Assembly: GCF_036203305.1 (NCBI RefSeq)
Contig: NZ_CP108131.1
Span: 7,068,001 to 7,132,000 of the forward strand
Reading direction: 5' to 3'
DNA length: 64,000 nt
Source of the DNA: Streptomyces sp. NBC_00190
Lineage (GTDB): Bacteria; Actinomycetota; Actinomycetes; Streptomycetales; Streptomycetaceae
Position numbers and translations under genes: made by a program. This document shows, piece after piece, positions 9,200-16,653 of the stretch (its first letter is position 1; every line of letters begins with the position of its first letter). Below the pieces are notes generated by a model. The model made no database searches and was not told where the DNA came from. It was given only the letters and a program-made list of their open reading frames with translations.

Positions 9200-11552
9200 G
9201 AGGAGTCTTCCTTGGTCGCGATGGCCCGGGCGGGAAGCAGCCGGGGCGCGGGGACGGGGCAGGCGCCCTGGTGGTCGGCGGCGGGCGGGGTCGGGGGATG
9301 GAAAGAGGTGGGGACGGAGGGGTGCTGCCGGGGGTCTCTCCGGACGGGGTCCGGAGGGACGGCCGGGGGAGGACGGGTCGCCGGGCGCGGCACCTTGAGC
9401 CTCGGCAGCGGCGGCGCCCACCAGTTCAGGCCACCCGCCAGGCGCATGAGCGCCGGTACGAGGACGCCCCGTACGAGCGTGGCGTCGAGGAGGACTCCGA
9501 GGCCCGCGCCGATCCCGAAGAACTGCAGCAGGGAGACCTGGGAGGTGCCGAAGCTCAGGAGGGTGAACGCGAGCAGGGCACCGGCGGTCGTGACGATGCC
9601 GCCCGTGTGGGCGAGGCCCGAGACGATCGAGCGGGCGTTGTCCTGCCCGGCGTCGTGCGCATCCTTGATCCGCGCGAGGACGAACACCTCGTAGTCCACC
9701 GAGAGCCCGAAGACGATGCAGAACAGCAGCACCGGCATCGTCGTACTGAGCGGTCCGGGCGTGAAATCGAGCAGGTGGTGCAGATGGCCCATCTGGAAGA
9801 TCCACACCATGGCACCGAGGACGGCCGCGAGGCCCAGGGCGTTCAGCGCGATCGCCTTCAGCGGCAGGAGCAGGCTGCGCGTGAAGCCGAACAGCAGAAC
9901 GAACGTGGTGACGGTGATCAGGGTGAGCGCCAGCGGGATCCGGTCTCCCACCGTGTCCTTGGCGTCCACCAGTACCGCGCTCTGTCCGCCGACGAGGACG
10001 TCGGTGCCCGCCGGGGCGGGAGTCGCCCGGATGTCGTGCACGAGCTGCTGGGCCGCGCGCGAGCGGGGGTCGGCCAGCGGCACCACGGAGAGCGGGACCT
10101 GGCCGGTGCCGGCGGGCCCGGCCATGGATCCGCCGCCGGAGAGCACTGCCTCCTCTCCGTTCCGGAAGCTGCTGCCGGGCCCCACGACCTGGGCGACCTG
10201 GGGGAGCGCGGACAGCCGGCGGGCGTAGTCCTCCTGCGCCGACGGGGACGCCGTCGTACCCGTGGTGACGACCGTGAGCGCGCTGGAACCCTTCATCTCG
10301 AACGCGTCGCGCAGCAGGTCGCCGGTCTGACGGCTGGACGCGCTCACCGGCAGCGCCCGGTCGTCGGGGGTGGCGAAGCCGGCGTGCGCGAAGGGCGCGG
10401 CGAGCACCAGCAGCAGGCCGATCACGGGCAGCGCCGCGATCAGCGGGCGGCGTACGACGAACCGCGCCAGCCCTTCCCACAGGCGCGACCGCGAGCCGGC
10501 GTGGGCCCGGCGGCGCCACGGCACGGGCCAGGCGTTGACCCGCTTTCCGAGCAGCGTGAGCAGGGCCGGCAGTACGGTCACGGCGCTCACCGCCGCGATC
10601 GCCACGACGGCGATGCCCGCGTAGGCGAAGGAGCGCAGGAAGTACGGCGGGAAGACGAGCAGCGTCGCGAGCGCGGCGCAGACCGTCGCGGCACTGAAGG
10701 CGATCGTGTGGCCCGCGCTGCGGACGGTCCGGATGGCGGCGTTGCGCGGCCTGCATCCCTTGGCGAGCTCCTCACGGAACCGCGAGACGATCAGCAGCCC
10801 GTAGTCGATGCCCAGCCCCAGGCCGAGCGCCGTCGTGAGGTTCAGCGCGAACACGGACACATCGGTGACGGCGCCGAGAACGCTCAGGACCAGCAGCGTT
10901 CCGGCGACGGCCAGAACCCCGATCAGCAGGGGCAGCGCGGCGGCCACCACACTGCCGAACACCAGGACCAGCAGGATCAGGGTTCCCGGCAGGACGACGG
11001 CCTCGGCCCGCTTCAGGTCGGACTCCGAGATGTCCTGGAGCTCGGCGTCGACGAGCGCCGTCCCTCCCACACGCACGGTCAGCTCCGTCGTGGCAGCCGT
11101 CGGGGTGGTCAGCTCCTCGCTCAGCTGCTTGATGCGCGTTCCGAGCTGCTCGCCCTCACCGTCCACGTGTGCGACCAGCATGGCCGCATGGCCGTCCCGG
11201 CTGCGCAGCTCCGCGGCGTCGGAGGTCCAGTACGAGGTCACGGCGCTCACATGCGGCTGGGCGGCGAGGCGTCTGGTCAGGTCCTCGCCCGCATCCCGGG
11301 CTGCCGGGCCGTCGACGGAACCGCTGCGGGCCTGTGCGACGACGACCAGGTTGGGGGACGCTCCCCCAGGTGCTCGGCCGCCACACGGGCGGCACGGCTG
11401 GACTCGGACCGCGGATCGTCGTATCCCTGCGTCTTCAGACGGCCGGTCGCGTCCGCACCGAACACGGCGGACAGCAGGAGGAAGACGAGCGCGGCGAGTA
11501 GCACGAGGCGGGGACGGCCGGTGACGAAGCGTCCCCGTGCACGACGGGACAT
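9196..11552 (-). CDS. MMPL/RND family transporter, frameshifted near N-terminus
   Basis: A predicted 785-aa inner-membrane exporter with two homologous six-helix bundles. The proton-relay type motifs LGLGLGIDYGLLIVSRF and LSVDYEVFVLARIKDA sit in the two halves. The N-terminus (MSRRARGRFVTGRPRLVLLA, first membrane helix) is read from ATG 11552 in one frame to about residue 67, then continues as PNLVVVAQARSG in another. Adding one base to the five-G run at 11353-11357 joins them seamlessly, so this is either a sequencing error or a recent inactivating mutation. MMPL proteins often export lipids made by adjacent polyketide synthases, and the ATGA overlap with the PKS supports that role here. The cytosolic C-tail (about 110 aa) is Pro-rich. 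Confidence 0.85.
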
Positions 11553-11921
11553 CAGGGCCTCCGATGCGGATGGCGTATCGCTCCTGCTCTTGCGCAGGAA
11601 GGTCGATTGCCACCGTGGCCCGGAGGAGGGACGTAGCCCCAGTCCCGGCTACTCGTCACTTGACAGGAGCCGATGGGGCGGGTCGGGGCGCGGGCAGGGT
11701 GCACCGGCCTCCGCCGGTCGAAGAAGCCCAGCTTTTACCAAGATTCATTTTCTGCGTCAAGCCACGTGTTGAAGTGGCGTGACGCACGTCCCCCGGCAGG
11801 GTTTATTTGAAGTGCGCCCTCACCGGGGAATTCCCGGAGGAAATGAGGTCGAAATATCATCCCGACCCGTTTCCCCGGGCGGAATGCAACCCCTCTTTTT
11901 TACACCGAATGGAGAATTCCC
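11553..11921. promoter_or_regulatory. Divergent intergenic region, exporter / secreted protein
   Basis: This 369-bp region separates the minus-strand MMPL operon from the plus-strand secreted protein gene. It becomes AT-richer after 11730. It contains a short GTCA-CT-TGAC dyad at about 11655-11664 on the exporter side. From about 11734 to the start codon it is clearly related to 13405-13589 upstream of the paralogue, including the 28-bp GTCA-N20-TGAC element and a CCGGG/CCCGG inverted repeat near 11824-11838 in the transcribed leader. Confidence 0.6.
11756..11783 (+). promoter_or_regulatory. Shared dyad element, copy A (GTCA-N20-TGAC)
   Basis: A 28-bp element beginning GTCAAG and ending GTGAC, with 9 of 11 positions of its two arms complementary. 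Three further copies with identical length lie upstream of other genes in the next 5 kb. It ends 138 nt before the start codon of the secreted 144-aa protein. It could be the operator of a dimeric regulator or an unusual promoter; the sequence alone does not decide. Confidence 0.6.
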
Positions 11922-12356
11922 ATGTTCGAGCTCTTCTCGACCCGTCGTGTCGTTCTGGCCGGAGCTTCCCTGGCGCTGCTGGGTGGCGGTATCGCCCTGC
12001 CTGCGACCGCGATGGCCGCTCCGGCCGCCGCCCCGCAGCAGGCCGTCTCCCTCGCCCATGGCGACAGCGCCGACGGCATCGGTACCGGCGGTGACTCCAA
12101 CGCCGAGAACACCACGGTCGGCGGTGAGGCCACCGGCGGCGCCGCGAACTCCGGTGTCGGCGAGTGCGGGGGCAAGTGCGATATCAGCACCGGTAGCGCC
12201 AAGGGCGGCAACGCCAGCGCCGATGCCACCAACCTGGGCGACGCCACGTCCGTGGGAGGTAACGGCACCGGCACGGGCGGCACCGTGAGTAAGGTCGACA
12301 CGCAGGTCATCAAGAACCAGATCCTGCAGAACCTCAAGGCCAAGCTTGCCAATTGA
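11922..12356 (+). CDS. Secreted small Gly/Asn/Thr-rich protein A (144 aa)
   Basis: The protein has a signal peptide: Arg-rich start MFELFSTRRVVLAGASLALL, hydrophobic core, and cleavage after TAMAAPA near residue 32. The mature part is low-complexity and rich in Gly, Asn, Thr and Ala, with DSNAENTTVGGEATGGAANS, one CGGKC cysteine pair, and GGNASADATNLGDATSVGG. The C-terminus is a short basic amphipathic segment. I do not recognise a characterised family. The regular Gly-Asn-Ala pattern suggests a beta-rich extracellular or cell-wall protein; the paired cysteines probably form a disulfide. A GGAG site precedes the ATG in a block (GGAGAATTCC) repeated before all three paralogues. The nearly identical paralogue begins at 13590. 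Confidence 0.8.
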   Translation: MFELFSTRRVVLAGASLALLGGGIALPATAMAAPAAAPQQAVSLAHGDSADGIGTGGDSNAENTTVGGEATGGAANSGVGECGGKCDISTGSAKGGNASADATNLGDATSVGGNGTGTGGTVSKVDTQVIKNQILQNLKAKLAN

Positions 12357-12415
12357 GGGCCACTGACAGCCCCGCAGCCCCGGGAGCGCGTCCCGGTCCG
12401 CCGCACCGCACAGCA

Positions 12416-12448
12416 GACGCCGGAGAGGCCCACGGCCTCTCCGGCGTC
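12416..12448. terminator. Bidirectional terminator hairpin
   Basis: A perfect 15-bp stem (12416-12430 with 12434-12448, arm GACGCCGGAGAGGCC) with a 3-nt loop lies between the convergent ends of the 144-aa gene and the repeat-rich secreted gene. A shortened copy lies after the paralogue at 14093-14125. Confidence 0.85.
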
Positions 12449-12473
12449 CGTCACGTACTGGGGTGATCCAGGA

Positions 12474-13241
12474 TTAGGAGCCCGTGGCCGTCGCGTCACC
12501 GCTCGAGGCGGTGGCGTCGCCGGTGTTGGTGGCGTCGGCGCTGGCATTGCCGCTCGTCGCGGCACCCGTGACGATCGTGCACCTGCCGATGCAGGTGCCG
12601 ACGCCGCCGGAGGTGGCGGAGCCGCTGGTGGCGGTTCCTCCGACGGTGGTGTTCTCGGCGTTGGCGTTGCCGCTGACGGCGCTGGCGGAACCGCCGTTGC
12701 CCCTGTTCTTGGCGCCTCGGGCATGCGCGCCTTGTCCGACCGAGGTCACGGAGGCGGAGCGGCCGCCGCTCACGACGTCACCGCTCAGAACCTCACCGCT
12801 CCAGGTGGTGTTGACGCTGTCGTGGCAAAGGCCGCTGCACGCGTTGAAGGCGCCGTCACCCACGGAGGTGTTGGTGCTGGTGTCGCAGAGGCCCGTGCAC
12901 TCGTTGAACGCACCCGCCCCCACAGTGGTGTTGGTGCTGCCGCCGCACAGGCCCTCGCACGCGCCGGAGGCGCCGTCGCCCACCGCGGTGTTGGTGCTGT
13001 CGTGGCAGAGGCCCTTGCACACGCCGGAGGCGCCGTCGCCCGTGCCGGTGTTGGTGGTGCCGTGGCAGAGGCCCTCGCACACGCCGGGGGCGCTGTACGC
13101 CGCGGCGCTGTTGATGCTGCCGTAGCCGTACTGCGGGGCCGCCGGTGCGGCCATCGCGGTCGTCGGCAGCGCCACGCCGCCGGCCAGTGCCACGGATGCC
13201 GCGGCCAGCACGATACGACGGGTCCAGGAACGCTCGTTCAT
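12474..13241 (-). CDS. Secreted protein with five Cys-containing 20-aa repeats (255 aa)
   Basis: A signal peptide (MNERSWTRRIVLAAASVALA, cleavage near TAMAAPAAPQ) is followed by five tandem 20-aa units of the type GVCKGLCHDSTNTAVGDGAS. Each has a CxGLC pair, then a Thr-Asn-Thr stretch. The C-terminal 90 residues match the conserved domain of the two 144-aa neighbours: NANAENTTVGGTATSGSATS, a CIGRC pair, and GNASADATNTGDATASSGDA. It is therefore a long member of the same family in opposite orientation. The start is the ATG at 13241, after the same GGAGAATTCC block. The function is unknown. The regular cysteine pairs suggest a disulfide-stapled repeat or metal binding. Confidence 0.8.
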   Translation of the reverse strand: MNERSWTRRIVLAAASVALAGGVALPTTAMAAPAAPQYGYGSINSAAAYSAPGVCEGLCHGTTNTGTGDGASGVCKGLCHDSTNTAVGDGASGACEGLCGGSTNTTVGAGAFNECTGLCDTSTNTSVGDGAFNACSGLCHDSVNTTWSGEVLSGDVVSGGRSASVTSVGQGAHARGAKNRGNGGSASAVSGNANAENTTVGGTATSGSATSGGVGTCIGRCTIVTGAATSGNASADATNTGDATASSGDATATGS

Positions 13242-13589
13242 CGGAATTCTCCGGGATTCGTGTATGAGGTCTCCGCCTGTGGCAAATCGGGCGGCTATGC
13301 GGGGCCCGACGTTATCGTGCGGATCATGTCGCGAGCAGGATCTGGCGAAGTGCGGCGTGTTCACGCGCCCTTCCCGGTCTTCACCGCTGCGGCGGCAGTC
13401 AACTACCAAGATCGATTCTCGACGTCAAGTCCCGTATTCAAGTGGCGTGACGTGCGTTCCCTCGCAGGGTTTATTTGAAGTACGCCCTCACCGGGGAACT
13501 CCCGGAGAACCCGAGGTCGAAGAAATTGTTCCCGGCTCGTTCCGCGGGGCGGTTTGCAGACTCTTTTTGATATTGAATGGAGAATTCCC
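13242..13589. promoter_or_regulatory. Divergent promoter region between secreted paralogues
   Basis: These 348 bp separate the starts of the repeat-rich gene (minus) and the second 144-aa gene (plus). The right-hand part from about 13405 is a diverged copy of 11734-11921, including the 28-bp dyad and a CCGGG/CCCGG leader hairpin near 13491-13505. No open frame of interest was seen. Confidence 0.6.
13424..13451 (+). promoter_or_regulatory. Shared dyad element, copy B (GTCA-N20-TGAC)
   Basis: The 28-bp element starts GTCAAGTCCCG and ends AGTGGCGTGAC. It ends 138 nt before the ATG at 13590, the same spacing as copy A before its own gene, as expected from duplication of the whole unit. Confidence 0.6.
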
Positions 13590-14024
13590 ATGTTCGAGCG
13601 TTTCTCGACCCGTCGTGTCGTTCTGGCCGGTGCTTCCCTGGCGCTGGTGGGTGGCGGTATCGCCCTGCCTGCGACCGCGATGGCCGCTCCGGCCGCCGTC
13701 CCGCAGCAGGCCGTCTCCCTCGCCCATGGCGACAGCGCCGACGGCGTCGGTACCGGCGGTGACTCCAACGCGGAGAACACCACGGTCGGTGGTACGGCCA
13801 CCGGCGGCGCCGCGAACTCCGGTGTCGGCAGCTGCAAGGGCAAGTGCGTGATCACCACCGGCAACGCCACCGGCGGCAACGCCAGCGCCGACGCCACCAA
13901 CCTGGGCGACGCCACGTCCGTGGGCGGTGACGGCACCGGCACCGGCGGCACCGTGAACAAGGTCAACAAGGGCCAGCTCAAGAAGCAGCTCAAGCAGGAC
14001 CTGAAGGCGAAGCTCGGCAAGTGA
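13590..14024 (+). CDS. Secreted small Gly/Asn/Thr-rich protein B (144 aa)
   Basis: This is a paralogue of the 11922-12356 product with the same length and signal peptide (MFERFSTRRVVLAGASLALV). The mature part has DSNAENTTVGGTATGGAANS, a CKGKC pair and GGNASADATNLGDATSVGGD. The C-terminus is more basic (Lys-rich) than in copy A. The ATG at 13590 is chosen because it aligns with copy A and has GGAG upstream; an earlier in-frame ATG at 13554 would add a non-signal extension. Promoter, coding region and terminator are all duplicated, so this is a recent segmental duplication. The function is unknown. Confidence 0.8.
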   Translation: MFERFSTRRVVLAGASLALVGGGIALPATAMAAPAAVPQQAVSLAHGDSADGVGTGGDSNAENTTVGGTATGGAANSGVGSCKGKCVITTGNATGGNASADATNLGDATSVGGDGTGTGGTVNKVNKGQLKKQLKQDLKAKLGK

Positions 14025-14092
14025 GGGCTGACAGCCCCCTGCCTCCAGCCTCCGGGAGTCCGTCCCGGGGCGAGCCGCCACCCCATACCGCA

Positions 14093-14125
14093 GACGCCGG
14101 AGAGGCCCGCAGTCTCTCCGGCGTC
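14093..14125 (+). terminator. Terminator hairpin after secreted protein B
   Basis: Arms GACGCCGGAGAG (14093-14104) and CTCTCCGGCGTC (14114-14125) form a 12-bp stem. It is homologous to the terminator at 12416-12448. Confidence 0.75.
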
Positions 14126-14285
14126 CGCGGTGCGCGGCGGCGGCTCGCCCCGGTACATGGCCAGGTCAGAGCGCTACGCGTGCCGTCGGTCCGGGGCGGT
14201 GCGACGCTGAGGGAGGATGCGGCCGAGGGGGAGCGGGGTGCGCGGCCGGGGTGAGCGGGCGTCCTGCGAACCGTGAGGAGACCCC

Positions 14286-14843
14286 ATGAAGGGCACAACG
14301 CAAGGCCGCGTGGCCGGCGCCCCGACCCATTGGCTCGTGGCGGGCGCCGTGACGTGCGGCCTGTTGCTGGCAGCCGGTCCGGGAGCCGCGGCGCAGGAGA
14401 CGGCCGGGCAACGGGCGCCCGCCGCCCCCTGTTCGAGCAAGCAGCTCATCGCGGACAGCGCGCAACGGATCGGCGTCAGCCAGGTGCGGATCACCGTCAT
14501 CAACGACGGTCCGAAGGCGTGCGTCCTGAAGGGGTTTCCCACCGTGGCCCTCGCCGGTCAGGGATCGCCGGACCGCAACAAGCCCCTGAACGTGGTCCGT
14601 CGGGGCCAGGCGCGCGCCGTGCCGCTGGCCGTTGGCGGCCGTGCCTCGACGCAGCTCTCCTTCACCCCGGTGCTCGGTGAGGGAGAGGGGTACTGCGCGT
14701 CCGGCGCCGAGCCGACCGTCGCACCCTCGATCGTGCTGGGCGTGGGAGGGGGCGGGCTCCAGGTGGCGCCCGATGACGGTGGGGAGTTCGCGCTCTGCGG
14801 CAACACCGTGCGCGCCACGGCGTTCCGCGGCGGCGGCTCCTGA
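14286..14843 (+). CDS. Secreted DUF4232 protein
   Basis: This 185-aa protein has an N-terminal signal peptide (hydrophobic segment WLVAGAVTCGLLLAAGPGAA). The mature region is of the DUF4232 type: paired cysteines (APCSS, KACVLKGFPTVALAG), the family-like RITVINDG stretch, and a C-terminal pair in GYCASG and FALCGNT. DUF4232 proteins are common in Streptomyces as exported or lipid-linked proteins of unknown role. There is no lipobox, so it is probably secreted. The GAGGAG at about 14275-14280 is a good ribosome binding site. Confidence 0.8.
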   Translation: MKGTTQGRVAGAPTHWLVAGAVTCGLLLAAGPGAAAQETAGQRAPAAPCSSKQLIADSAQRIGVSQVRITVINDGPKACVLKGFPTVALAGQGSPDRNKPLNVVRRGQARAVPLAVGGRASTQLSFTPVLGEGEGYCASGAEPTVAPSIVLGVGGGGLQVAPDDGGEFALCGNTVRATAFRGGGS

Positions 14844-14887
14844 GTTCCTGACCCGGTTTCCCTTTCCCGTACATCCGGCTCCCCGTG

Positions 14888-14934
14888 ACGTCGGGCCTCC
14901 GCCACCTCGGTCGTAGGGGGCGGAGGCCCGACGT
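14888..14934 (+). terminator. Strong terminator hairpin
   Basis: A 16-bp perfect stem (14888-14903 with 14919-14934, arm ACGTCGGGCCTCCGCC) with a 15-nt loop starts 45 nt after the DUF4232 stop codon. Confidence 0.85.
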
Positions 14935-15002
14935 TCGTGTTCAGGCTTCGCGCCCCGGCACCGGCTTCGGCACAGCGGAGCACCACGAAAGCACTCGCGC
15001 CT

Positions 15003-15030
15003 GTCAAGACACGAATTCCCGAGACATGAC
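15003..15030 (+). promoter_or_regulatory. Shared dyad element, copy C (GTCA-N20-TGAC)
   Basis: The 28-bp element starts GTCAAGACACG and ends CGAGACATGAC, with 8 of 11 arm positions complementary. It ends 122 nt before the ATG of the tryptophan-dioxygenase-like gene. It shares the preceding bases GCCTGTCAAG (with one change) with copy D. Confidence 0.6.
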
Positions 15031-15152
15031 GTCCGGTCTCCCGATCATGCCTAGTGGAATCCGGTACCCCGCTCGGCCGACGTGAGGCCGACCGTCGGCC
15101 GGAAACGTTCTTGCGTCGAACTGCGGCACACCGACATGGGAGACGAGTGGCG

Positions 15153-16331
15153 ATGACTTCCGAGAACAGCACGATTCGATGTCCCCGGGACGAATCACGT
15201 ACGTCGACCCTTCGGGGATTCAAGCGCTGGACGCCCGCCGATCAGGTGCCGGTGGAATCCGACGGCATCTCCCTGGCCCGGTCCCTCACCGCACACGTGC
15301 GACGGACAGGAAAGCATTTCCTGCCGGAGCACATGCTGGTCCGGCTGAGCGATGTCCGGCATCGGCATGCCGAAGACCGCCCGTTCCTGACCGCCTTTCT
15401 CGACTGCATGCTCGACAAACACGAGGGGCGTTTCCGGAATCGCGCCTACCTCGCGCTGCCGGTCCTGGAGCTCCTCATGGACGAACGGCATTGCGGACCG
15501 AGCGCGGACCGGATGTCCACCATGCTCATGTCCGACGTCGTTCGTTTCGAGATCAAGGCGGCGGGCGGCTCTCGCGAAGGACCCAGCCGGGGCCGACCGG
15601 ATCCGGCGACGCTGGACACCAGGTTGCGGCACGCCCTGCGGTTCGTGACGCAGGGACCCGGCCGGCCGGACGCCGGCGACCTGCCGTCACGGGCGGCGCA
15701 CACACCGCTGTCCCGGCTGGAGGCCCTCGTCAACCACCTTCCCCGGCCCCCGGCGACGGACGCCTGGCGGTGGTTCGACGTCACCGTGCAGCCCGTCTAC
15801 GTACTGCACGACGAGTACTTCTTCATCCGCGTCCTGCAGACCCGCGAAATGCTCTTCACCGCGACGGTGGCAGACATGAAGGCGGCCATCGGGGCGCTGC
15901 GCGCGGGACGCCTCGACGACGCCGCGGAGCGAATAGAGCATGCGGTTTCGATGTTCGAGCGCGCTGCTGCGCTGTTCCGCGTTGCCGCCACGATGCGGGC
16001 GGAGCAGTTCTCCGCCTTCCGGCAGTACACCCAGGGTGCCGACGCCATTCAGTCCGCGCAGTACGAGCGGTTCGCGAGCCTGTGCGGTGTTCCTCCCGTC
16101 CGGCGCCCGCGTTCGGCCGCCTTCACGAGTGCGCCCGCCCTACGGGCCGAGGCGGAGGATCCCGGCCACGACACCGTCACACAGGCATATCTCGACCTCC
16201 GGGGCGAAGGGGGCTTCGACCGGACGCAGTGGAACCTTCTCGACGCGGCGCTCAGCCGGCTGGAAGCCAGGCACCAGCGGTGGAAGTCGGCCCACCGCGG
16301 CCTTGCCGCGCGCGTGCTCGGCGATGCGTGA
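15153..16331 (+). CDS. Tryptophan 2,3-dioxygenase-like heme protein
   Basis: The 392-aa protein is alpha-helical with three features of the tryptophan 2,3-dioxygenase/PrnB superfamily: HDEYFFIRVLQTREMLF (the HDE...Q.ELWF-like helix), FRQYTQGADAIQSAQYERF (the FRDYL-PASGFQS-like segment), and the terminal WKSAHRGLAARVLG, whose His (about H381) aligns with the proximal heme ligand of the family. Such enzymes insert O2 into indole rings or act on tryptophan-derived compounds. It is longer than bacterial TDO (about 280 aa) and divergent, so substrate and even catalysis are uncertain. The ATG at 15153 follows GGGAGA. It stands alone, with no kynureninase or formamidase nearby, but shares the 28-bp element with secreted-protein genes. 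Confidence 0.65.
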   Translation: MTSENSTIRCPRDESRTSTLRGFKRWTPADQVPVESDGISLARSLTAHVRRTGKHFLPEHMLVRLSDVRHRHAEDRPFLTAFLDCMLDKHEGRFRNRAYLALPVLELLMDERHCGPSADRMSTMLMSDVVRFEIKAAGGSREGPSRGRPDPATLDTRLRHALRFVTQGPGRPDAGDLPSRAAHTPLSRLEALVNHLPRPPATDAWRWFDVTVQPVYVLHDEYFFIRVLQTREMLFTATVADMKAAIGALRAGRLDDAAERIEHAVSMFERAAALFRVAATMRAEQFSAFRQYTQGADAIQSAQYERFASLCGVPPVRRPRSAAFTSAPALRAEAEDPGHDTVTQAYLDLRGEGGFDRTQWNLLDAALSRLEARHQRWKSAHRGLAARVLGDA

Positions 16332-16377
16332 GCCGTGCCCATCGCGGAGAGGCAGCCCAGCGCGGCCTCTGTCGCCT

Positions 16378-16405
16378 GTCAAGTCCCGAAAAATCGCGGC
16401 ATGAC
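16378..16405 (+). promoter_or_regulatory. Shared dyad element, copy D (GTCA-N20-TGAC)
   Basis: The 28-bp element starts GTCAAGTCCCG and ends CGCGGCATGAC, with 8 of 11 arm positions complementary. It lies in the 322-bp gap before the DUF6777 gene, 248 nt from its start. The rest of that gap holds a tandem TTCGCGGGAGCGGA pair near 16520-16546 and no gene I can support. Confidence 0.55.
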
Positions 16406-16653
16406 GAGACATCGAGGTCAGAGGCTTACTCAAGACACGGGCTCACGCACAGCAGGTGGCCCCACCCGCGTCGACTCGTGAAGGACGGCCTCGTCCGGCC
16501 ATCTCTTCACCCTTTTTCGCGGGAGCGGATTTCGCGGGAGCGGAGTTTCCATGATCCACGCCTCCAGGACGCGGAGGCCATAATGGCTGTAAGGAGCGCG
16601 CAGATGCGAACAACCACCATTTTCCCGATGTCCTGCCTCGGGGGGAGAGTGTC

